A DNA stretch of 30,067 bases from Oscillospiraceae bacterium (GTDB lineage: Bacteria; Bacillota; Clostridia; Oscillospirales; Acutalibacteraceae). The notes beneath the pieces are model-generated. The model was not told where the DNA came from, made no database searches, and worked only from the letters and a program-made list of their open reading frames with translations. Both the position numbers and the translations under genes were made by a program. The DNA lies in assembly GCA_031267335.1 (NCBI GenBank), contig JAIRZH010000140.1, positions 1-30,067 on the forward strand. Direction: 5' to 3'. This document shows positions 23,766 through 30,067 of this stretch, one piece after another. Numbering within the stretch: the stretch's first letter is position 1; the number at the start of each line of letters is the position of its first letter.

Positions 23766-26339
23766 ATGAAAAATTTGTTTATAACATCACGAGAAATTAG
23801 AAAAAAATTTATAGATTTTTTTAAAAGCAAAAATCATTTACAAATTAAAAATTCTTCGATTATTCCGAAAAACGATCCGACGCTTTTGTTTATAAATTCT
23901 GGAATGGCAGCAATTAAGAATTTTTTTACAGGCGAAGAAATTCCACCAAGCAAACAACTTTGTAATGTGCAATCTTGCGTTCGTACAATAGACATCGACG
24001 ACATCGGAGATGCCAGGCATCTTACTAGTTTTTATATGCTTGGCAGTTGGTCGATAGGTTCTTATTTTAAGTCAACAGCTATAAAACTTGCTTTTGAATT
24101 TTTAAATAAATGTCTTAATATTCCAAAAGAAAAACTTTATGTTTCGGTTTTTTCGGGTGATTCTGAACTCGGATTACCATTTGATAAAGAAGCTAAAGAA
24201 AAATGGATAGAAACCGGAATTGATGAACACCGTATAATAGCACTTGGGAAAAAAGATAATTTTTGGGGCCCTGCTTCTAAAACTGGTCCGTGCGGACCAT
24301 GCACAGAAGTTTTTTTCGATACTGGTGTCGGGCAAAAATATCATGGTCAAGAATTTGATTCTTCAAGATACATAGAAATTTGGAATGCCGGAGTTTTTAT
24401 GATGTTAAGCAAAAACGCCGACAGCACTTTTAGTAATTTGGCTTTTAAAAGTGTCGATACCGGGGCAGGCCTTGAAAGATTAGCAATGACTTTAAATGGT
24501 CACAAAAGTGTATATGAAACAGATTTGATATTACCGATTAAAAATTTTATAGCAAAACTTTTAGATATAGATTCGAAGAATTATGAATATGAACTAAGAA
24601 TTTTAACGGATCATTTTAAAACTATTAATTTAATTTTATCTGAAAAAGTTTCTCCTTCAAATGAAGGTCGAGGTTATATTCCGAGAAAATTAATTCGTAG
24701 ATGTATTGTAATTATTAAGAAGATTTGTAATAGCAATTTATCTTGTCTTGAGGAAATTATATATTTTATAATTGGAAATTTAGAAGATATAAATTCTAAT
24801 TTTTTAGAAAATAAAGATTTTATTATTGAGAAATTTCGGGAAGAAAAAGAGCGTTTTGAGTCGGTTCTTATAAACGGTTCGCCAAAACTTAATGAACTAA
24901 AAAAAACAAAAAAAATAACCGGAGAAGCGGCATTTGATTTAGTTTCGACTTTCGGATTACCTTTTGATATTATAAAATACTATTCAATTCAAAATAATCT
25001 CAAGCTTGATGAAGCTAAATATTTAGAATTGCTCGAAAATCATAAAAATATTTCCCGAAACAAAACGTCTGAATTAATTACAGAAAAAATTTGGGATAAA
25101 ACGTGTGATTTGCCTGAAACAAAGCTTGATTTGTATGAAAATTTAAATATTAATACGAAAATTTTAAAAATTTTTCATTCTAACGGCAATGAGATCGAAA
25201 AAGTTTCAAATAATTCACAATGTTTTATGATTCTAGAACACACTTGTGCTTATGCGAAAAGTGGCGGACAAGAATCGGATTATGCATATATAACTTGCGG
25301 TAATGAAAATTTAGCCGAAGTCAGCTATGTAATTAAAAAAAATGGAATTTTTGCTCATTTTTGCACTATAAAAAATGGAAAGTTTTCTAACAAAGACATA
25401 ATTAATATTAAAATAGATTTAAAACGCAGAAAAAAAATTTCGCGAGCTCATTCGGCCACGCATTTGGTTCATGCTGCTTTGAAACAAGTTTTAGGTAATC
25501 AAGTTCGCCAGCAAGGCTCTAAAGTAGAAGAAAATAAATTCCATTTTGATTTTAATTTTGATGGTTCTATCATTCGCAAAAATTTATTTGAAATTGAAAG
25601 AATAGTTAATAAAAATATAGCTAAAAATATTCCTTGTAAAATTAGTGAAATACCATTATCTGAGGCTATCAGCGGAGGTGCTGTTGCACTTTTTGGAGAA
25701 AAATATGGTGACATAGTCCGTGTTGTGAAATTTGGTGATATTTCAAAAGAGCTTTGCGGTGGGACTCATGTAAAAATGACTGGTGAAATCGGAAATTTTG
25801 TTATTATCTCATGCACAAGTATCGGCAAAGGATTAAAACGGATTTTTGTACTTTTGGAAAACGATGCTTTTGAGTATATTCAAGAGAAATTTAAGACTTT
25901 AGAATCTGCTTCTAAAATTTTAGGTTCGACTACAGAAAATTTTTTAAAAATTCTTGAGAAAAAAATTACTTTAGGCGATAAAAAAGAAGAAAAAAATAAA
26001 AAAATAGATGAATTAGAATTAAAATATATAAATTCTAGAATTAAATTAGCTTGGTACGAATATAACGGAGATTTATCAAACAAAAGCATGCAAAAGATTG
26101 CACAAAAAATTTCTGGAGCTGTTGTGTTTATTTCAGGAAATGAAAAAAAACGAGTTACACTTACGATTTCGGATAATATTAATCTTCAAGCTAACAAAAT
26201 TCTTGCCTTGGCTCTCGGCAAATTTGGTGGTAAAGCCGGCGGTAATGAAAAAATAGCTTCAGGAGGTGTTTCTGGCGTGGAATCAGAAGAAATCGTAGAA
26301 TCGATTTCATTTTTGTTAGGGCCTGTTTCTAATATTTAA
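23766..26339 (+). CDS. alaS: Alanyl-tRNA synthetase
   Basis: An 857-residue enzyme charging tRNA-Ala. The N-terminal class II catalytic core shows NDPTLLFINSGMAAIKNFF (motif 1/2 region) and GAGLERLAMTL (motif 3). The editing domain has the zinc/editing residues HSATH (562-566) and CGGTH (664-668), and the C-Ala domain ends GGKAGGNEKIASGG. Motif 2 reads CVRTIDIDDIGDARHLTSFY, the variant with an ID-DIGD insert seen in some bacterial lineages. Start is ATG at 23766, 11 bp after ntpB, suggesting co-transcription. The last residues GPVSNI and the TAA stop are encoded by a short family A element inserted at the gene's end; the core appears intact. Confidence 0.97.
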   Translation: MKNLFITSREIRKKFIDFFKSKNHLQIKNSSIIPKNDPTLLFINSGMAAIKNFFTGEEIPPSKQLCNVQSCVRTIDIDDIGDARHLTSFYMLGSWSIGSYFKSTAIKLAFEFLNKCLNIPKEKLYVSVFSGDSELGLPFDKEAKEKWIETGIDEHRIIALGKKDNFWGPASKTGPCGPCTEVFFDTGVGQKYHGQEFDSSRYIEIWNAGVFMMLSKNADSTFSNLAFKSVDTGAGLERLAMTLNGHKSVYETDLILPIKNFIAKLLDIDSKNYEYELRILTDHFKTINLILSEKVSPSNEGRGYIPRKLIRRCIVIIKKICNSNLSCLEEIIYFIIGNLEDINSNFLENKDFIIEKFREEKERFESVLINGSPKLNELKKTKKITGEAAFDLVSTFGLPFDIIKYYSIQNNLKLDEAKYLELLENHKNISRNKTSELITEKIWDKTCDLPETKLDLYENLNINTKILKIFHSNGNEIEKVSNNSQCFMILEHTCAYAKSGGQESDYAYITCGNENLAEVSYVIKKNGIFAHFCTIKNGKFSNKDIINIKIDLKRRKKISRAHSATHLVHAALKQVLGNQVRQQGSKVEENKFHFDFNFDGSIIRKNLFEIERIVNKNIAKNIPCKISEIPLSEAISGGAVALFGEKYGDIVRVVKFGDISKELCGGTHVKMTGEIGNFVIISCTSIGKGLKRIFVLLENDAFEYIQEKFKTLESASKILGSTTENFLKILEKKITLGDKKEEKNKKIDELELKYINSRIKLAWYEYNGDLSNKSMQKIAQKISGAVVFISGNEKKRVTLTISDNINLQANKILALALGKFGGKAGGNEKIASGGVSGVESEEIVESISFLLGPVSNI

Positions 26340-26391
26340 AATAACAAAAATTACCGAAATATAGTCGTTAAACGGTAGCGAGGATGGGCCC
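26319..26391 (+). mobile_element. Short family A element at the end of alaS
   Basis: 73 bp, GGGCCTGTTTCTAATATT to GGATGGGCCC, with TA on both sides (26317-26318, 26392-26393). It keeps the two ends and a GTCGTTAAACGGTAGC block but lacks the central hairpin. It supplies the stop codon of alaS. Confidence 0.7.
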
Positions 26392-26410
26392 TAAAATTTA
26401 TGTTTAATAA

Positions 26411-26569
26411 GAGCCTGTTAAATATTTCTTATATTGCAAATTTTATAATAAAATTTTTAAAATTAAAGCGCGAAGAAGGCATAAACCAACGTATTTAACT
26501 GACGAGCAATACAGAATTTTAAAAATTTTTAATTAAATATGCGCCGTTTTAGAGATATCGAAAAGACTT
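26411..26569 (+). mobile_element. Family B MITE-like element, copy B4
   Basis: About 159 bp, GAGCCTGTTAAATATTTC to a degenerate AGAGATATCGAAAAGACTT. The interior ACGTATTTAACTGACGAGCA and TTTTAAAAATTTTT matches B1 and B3. TA is at 26570-26571 on the right; on the left TAA precedes. Confidence 0.65.
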
Positions 26570-26981
26570 TAAGTCGAGACGCAAGTTTTATAAACAATTT
26601 TGAATATTTTTTTAGTGCCGCTTTGTTAGCAGTAATAAGTCATAATAGGCTTTTTTATGAGAACAAATATTTTTAGAAAGTTTCTGAATTCAAAAGCTAT
26701 TGCTGCTCACTCTTATAAAAAATAACTGCTATAATATTATACAATAGGTAACTACAACCAATAAAATAATTTATCATATTTTTTAGTTGCGTAAGGAGTC
26801 TATTTAACAGGTAATCGACGTTTATTTAACTTAATTTTAACTTCATGAAATGGCTTTGGTTATTTATAAAATCCAGTATCGATCTTCAAAAAAATCTAGT
26901 GTTTAAAAAGAAATATAATTTAGATGTTCTATAAAAATTTATAAGGACATACTTTAAAATAGAAAATATTTTAGGAAATAA
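26570..26981. other. Gap upstream of feoA
   Basis: About 410 bp with no credible gene. The run around 26725-26810 (TATAAT, then GCGTAAGGAGTCTATTTA) resembles the promoter-to-SD stretch before the leader ORF at 29920 but has lost the ATG, so it may be a relic of that locus. A TATAAT at 26914-26919 could be the feoA -10 box; its -35 is poor and I see no Fur-type operator. Confidence 0.35.
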
Positions 26982-27215
26982 ATGATTCTTAAAGATTTAA
27001 AAATTGGTAAAGAAGCAAGAGTTATCGAAATACTCGGGGAAAGTGCTATTCGTAGGAGAATAATGGATATAGGTATTTTGCCTGGTGCAAAATTGACTAT
27101 TATAAAGCGTGCTCCATTTGGTGGCGATCCGATTCAAATAAATATATTAAATTGTGATTTAATAATAAGAAATTCCGAGGCTAAAAATATCATTGTTACT
27201 GCTGAGGAGAGTTAA
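26982..27215 (+). CDS. feoA: Ferrous iron transport protein A
   Basis: A 77-residue SH3-like FeoA protein, the small cytoplasmic partner of the FeoB iron permease. Pattern: L.IG..A.V..I (KDLKIGKEARVIEI), RRRIMDIGILPGAKLTIIKR, APFGGDPIQI and a terminal LIIRNSEAKNIIV, all standard. Length is normal (about 75). Start is ATG at 26982, six bases after TAGGA. feoB follows 283 bp later on the same strand, a wider gap than usual. Confidence 0.93.
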   Translation: MILKDLKIGKEARVIEILGESAIRRRIMDIGILPGAKLTIIKRAPFGGDPIQINILNCDLIIRNSEAKNIIVTAEES

Positions 27216-27221
27216 GGCGAA

Positions 27222-27404
27222 ATGAATAAATTTAATAGATTTTTACAAAATTTTTATCTTTTTCTAAAATTTAATTATTATTGTAATATCAGACCTTATT
27301 TCCAATGCTCGGCCATATTTTTAGATAGCGAGAACAACATTAATAAGCCCAAAACACGGTTTTTAATAATTTTAGTATTTTTCTTTTTTATTTTCCTTAC
27401 TTAG
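27222..27404 (+). CDS. Doubtful 60-codon ORF between feoA and feoB
   Basis: ATG at 27222 follows AAGG six bases upstream, close behind feoA, so translation is possible. The product begins MNKFNRFLQNFYLFLKF and ends with a hydrophobic ILVFFFFIFLT stretch. It does not resemble FeoC or the small Cys-rich Feo proteins. Part of it (about 27288-27340) looks like a decayed family A element (ACCTTATTTCCAATGCTCGG), so it may be a truncated or chance ORF. Confidence 0.25.
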   Translation: MNKFNRFLQNFYLFLKFNYYCNIRPYFQCSAIFLDSENNINKPKTRFLIILVFFFFIFLT

Positions 27405-27498
27405 AAAATGGCATCAAATTCATAAGAAGATATTCAAAAATTATTTAAAATTTATATTTTAGCTTGCTAAATACATTATTATTTTTTCAAGAGGCCTA

Positions 27499-29583
27499 AT
27501 GTTATCGTTTCATAAATCTCAAATTATAAAAAAAAATGAATTTAAAAAAACACCCGGTGTCATCAAAGCAGCTCTTGTTGGCAACCCCAATGTAGGGAAA
27601 ACAACACTTTTTAATAGGTTAACAGGCAGCGCGCAATATGTAGGAAACTGGCCTGGCGTTACAGTTGAACGCAAAGAAGGCACTGTGCGAGATAGTCGTG
27701 GCCGCATTGAAATTGTAGATTTGCCAGGTGTTTACTCGCTTTCACCTTTTTCTTCTGAAGAAATCATTACAAGAAATTATATTCTTGAAAATAATGCAGA
27801 TTTAATAATAAATATTATCGACGCAACAAATATCGAACGTAATCTTTATCTAACAACACAGCTTTTAGAATTCGATGCTCCGGTATTAATTGTATTAAAT
27901 ATGAGTGATTTATTAAAAAGAAGAGGCAAAATTATAAATTTTTGTGAATTCGAAAATATTATAGGTGTCTCAGTGGTTTCTATTTCTGCTGTGAAAAATT
28001 TCGGGATTGAGAGTTTGATTGACAAAATTTTTGATATTTCCAATAATAAATTTAAATCAGAAAATTTTGATAAATTCAAAAGGAATATTTACGGTAGCGA
28101 TATTGAAAATAAAATTAATAAAATTAGATATTTTTTTAATAATTTAGGCAAAAAATTTAAAAATGAAAGATTTATTTTTTTAAAAATCCTAGAAAACGAT
28201 CAACTGGTAATTTCTTCTCTTAAATTAAATTATGAAAATATTAAACAAATAAACGCAATAAGAATTTCGAATACTCTAGAACTTGAAGAAAAAATTGCCA
28301 AAGAACGTTATGCTTATGCCATAAAAATCTGTTCAAAAATTATTATCGATGAAAGTAAGATTCAAAAAACAAAAATATCACGGAAAATAGATAAAATTAT
28401 AACAGGCAAATACACTGCGATTCCGATTTTTTTATTTATAGTAATAGCAATTTTTTATTCTGCTTTTGGGCCAATGGGATCATTTTTAGAAAATAGCGCA
28501 AGATTTATTATAACGCATGGCATAGCTGAGCCAATTAAAATTTTACTCAATCAAATTGGTGCTAATTATGTTATTCAAGGATTCGTTAGTGCTGTTTTAA
28601 ATGGCATTGGCGAAGTTATCGCATTTTTGCCCCAAATATTAATATTATTTGGGGCATTATCGTTGTTAGAAGACAGTGGATATATGGCACGAGGAGCATT
28701 TATAATAGATAGCTTTATGAGAAAAATTGGTCTATCAGGAAAAGCATTTGTGCCATTAGTAATGGGATTCGGATGCAACGTTCCGGCGATTTTAAGTACA
28801 AGAATTTTAGAAAACAAAAATGAAAAAAAAATGGCGATTTTCCTTATTCCGTTTATGTCTTGTGGCGCTAAAATGCCGGTATATTTGCTTTTTATAAATA
28901 TTTTTTTCCCAAATCATAAAGTTTTAGTATTAATTTCAATATATTTTTTAGGGATAGTACTTGCTACTTTGAGTTCACTTTTGTTTAAAAGGATTTTTTT
29001 CGATCCTTATGCTTCGTTTATAATGGAACTTCCAGATTACAAATGGCCTTCACTACAAAATTTATATTTACATGTTTGGGAACGTACGAAAGATTTCCTT
29101 GAACGTGCCGGAACATTAATTTTCGGTTCGGTTATAATTGTATGGTTTTTACAATCGTTTAATTTAAAATTTAAATTTATACAAGATAGTTCACAAAGCA
29201 TATTGGCATTTTTTGGTAATTTGATTGCTCCAATATTTAGACTATGTGGTTTTGGTAACTGGAAAGCCAGCGTTTCTTTATTGACTGGTATGATATCAAA
29301 AGAAACTATTGTAAGCACAATGGCAGTTGTATATGGCAGCGAAGAACTTACTTTAAAAAAAACAATTTTACAAGAATTTTCTGCTTCTGCAGCTATTGCG
29401 TTTTTAGTTTTTGTTCTTATTTATCTTCCATGTATTAGCGCAATAAGCGTAATGCGTAAAGAACTCGGTAGTCGTTCGTTAACGATTTTAGCGCTTCTTT
29501 ATCAAACATCTATAGCCTGGTTAGTTTCTGTATTAGTATTTCAATTTAGCAAATATTTTTTACTTGTCTTTCGACGAATTTAA
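27499..29583 (+). CDS. feoB: Ferrous iron permease FeoB
   Basis: A 694-residue inner-membrane Fe(II) transporter. The N-terminal G domain has GNPNVGKTT (28-36), DLPGVYSL (G3), and NMSD (G4). A helical spacer follows, then the membrane part with two Gate motifs: GYMARGAFIIDSFMRKIGLS with FVPLVMGFGCNVPAI, and MSCGAKMPVYLLF. The conserved Cys of each gate is present. About eight hydrophobic segments follow residue 300. Length is near the family norm (about 670-770). An N-terminal extension of about 20 residues precedes the G domain. Start is ATG at 27499 after AAGAGG. It works with feoA upstream to import iron in low-oxygen habitats. Confidence 0.97.
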   Translation: MLSFHKSQIIKKNEFKKTPGVIKAALVGNPNVGKTTLFNRLTGSAQYVGNWPGVTVERKEGTVRDSRGRIEIVDLPGVYSLSPFSSEEIITRNYILENNADLIINIIDATNIERNLYLTTQLLEFDAPVLIVLNMSDLLKRRGKIINFCEFENIIGVSVVSISAVKNFGIESLIDKIFDISNNKFKSENFDKFKRNIYGSDIENKINKIRYFFNNLGKKFKNERFIFLKILENDQLVISSLKLNYENIKQINAIRISNTLELEEKIAKERYAYAIKICSKIIIDESKIQKTKISRKIDKIITGKYTAIPIFLFIVIAIFYSAFGPMGSFLENSARFIITHGIAEPIKILLNQIGANYVIQGFVSAVLNGIGEVIAFLPQILILFGALSLLEDSGYMARGAFIIDSFMRKIGLSGKAFVPLVMGFGCNVPAILSTRILENKNEKKMAIFLIPFMSCGAKMPVYLLFINIFFPNHKVLVLISIYFLGIVLATLSSLLFKRIFFDPYASFIMELPDYKWPSLQNLYLHVWERTKDFLERAGTLIFGSVIIVWFLQSFNLKFKFIQDSSQSILAFFGNLIAPIFRLCGFGNWKASVSLLTGMISKETIVSTMAVVYGSEELTLKKTILQEFSASAAIAFLVFVLIYLPCISAISVMRKELGSRSLTILALLYQTSIAWLVSVLVFQFSKYFLLVFRRI

Positions 29584-29851
29584 ATTTCATGCAAATAGCA
29601 AAACATCTATTAAAAAGCAAAAAAATCAAAAATTAACTAAATCAGATTTGAAAAACAGAGGCTTTAACTTAGAAGATACTCATTTAATTTCCATGTGCCA
29701 GGTTTAATTCCTCCGTCTTCAGACGGATAGCTTTAGCTCGTTTTCGCTCTTTTTGATTTTTACTTTATATAAATTTGTTTATTTCCTTGCATACTTTAGC
29801 CGTCTTTAGGCGGTAACAAATCTTTCGTCTTCAGACGAAAGTGTTTTAATC
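29584..29851. repeat. Gap with three related small hairpins
   Basis: Three stem-loops with a four-base loop: 29712-29727 (TCCGTC-TTCA-GACGGA), 29799-29814 (GCCGTC-TTTA-GGCGGT, with wobble pairs) and 29822-29841 (CTTTCGTC-TTCA-GACGAAAG, followed by TGTTTT). They share the GTC-TT(C/T)A-G core and look like one repeated unit. They could be terminators after feoB or the hairpin ends of an IS200/IS605-like element; neither is certain. Confidence 0.45.
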
Positions 29852-29880
29852 TTGAAATATATTAGCCATTATTATATTAT
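29852..29880 (+). promoter_or_regulatory. Putative sigma-A promoter of the 29920 locus
   Basis: TTGAAA at 29852-29857 and TATTAT at 29875-29880, spaced 17 bp, about 40 bp before the leader ATG. It is comparable in position with the promoter at 8062 before the paralogous locus. Confidence 0.55.
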
Positions 29881-29919
29881 GATGTTGCAAAATTTTATTA
29901 TTACATAAGGAGTTATTTA

Positions 29920-29992
<73 letters not shown>

Positions 29993-30012
<20 letters not shown>

Positions 30013-30067
30013 AGATTCTAATATGGCAAATGCAAAATACTTAGAATCTTTTCTTGCCAAACCAAAA
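29993..30067 (+). CDS. 5' end of a paralogue of the 8187 coiled-coil protein gene (cut by window edge)
   Basis: An open frame from ATG 29993 to the window end: MLRKRIKDSNMANAK then YLESFLAKPK. The first fifteen residues match the start of the 8187 protein (MLIKRIKNFNMANLK), and the start codons (TTG there, ATG here) and SD positions align. The rest of the protein lies outside the window. Confidence 0.6.

Noticed and set aside
26570..26981. Fur operator upstream of feoA
   Set aside because: No GATAATGATAATC-like palindrome found; only an isolated TATAAT box.

Overview
The window is a very AT-rich bacterial chromosome segment using the standard code (TGA is a stop). Several genes start at TTG or GTG behind Shine-Dalgarno (SD) sites. 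A DUF4364 protein, a V/A-type ATPase B subunit, a DUF3298 lipoprotein and FeoA/FeoB fit a clostridial Firmicute. Long gene-poor gaps packed with short mobile repeats and decayed transposases suggest a host-associated genome in reduction. A termite-gut flagellate endosymbiont of the Clostridia is one possibility, but that is inference only.

Layout. 1-117: 3' end of an IS1-type transposase. 331-1578: yigZ and tadA. 1579-2223: gene-poor, with a probable IS630-type transposase remnant. 2224-3649 (minus): DUF4364 regulator and MscS channel. 3709-4728: wall-less surface protein with cohesin-like and cadherin-like folds. 5054-7948 (minus): large membrane sensor ending in a degenerate class III cyclase domain. 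8126-9032: small leader ORF overlapping a secreted coiled-coil protein gene. 9526-10986 (minus): phosphohexomutase.

11239-20178 (minus) is the most distinctive part. It is a partial extracellular contractile injection system (eCIS, phage-tail-like): a Lys/Asn-rich protein, sheath, tube, a T4-type baseplate/assembly protein and a DUF6760 protein; then, after a repeat-filled interruption carrying an opposite-strand gene, a tail-protein-I homologue (TIGR02242 type) and a 600-residue baseplate/fibre-like protein. Spike, gp25, LysM, baseplate J, AAA+ ATPase and tape-measure genes are absent here. The assembly-protein/DUF6760 pair overlaps at an exact T-TTT-TTC slippery heptamer, suggesting a programmed -1 frameshift like phage tail-assembly chaperones.

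20817-21722 (minus): DUF3298 lipoprotein. 21946-22110: IS5-type transposase remnant. 22288-26339: ATPase subunit B and alanyl-tRNA synthetase as a tight pair. 26982-29583: feoA and feoB for ferrous iron uptake. 29920-30067: start of a paralogue of the 8126-9032 locus, with an (AG)13 and a G7 tract in its leader.

Two families of roughly 160-bp non-coding elements (A: ends GGGCCTGTT; B: ends GAGCCTGTCTAATAT) are scattered through the window. They have inverted ends and TA at both borders, as expected of Tc1/mariner-IS630-type MITEs. One copy splits a duplicate of a neighbouring gene whose intact copy gives the empty site. Several copies sit exactly at gene 3' ends and supply part or all of the stop codon.
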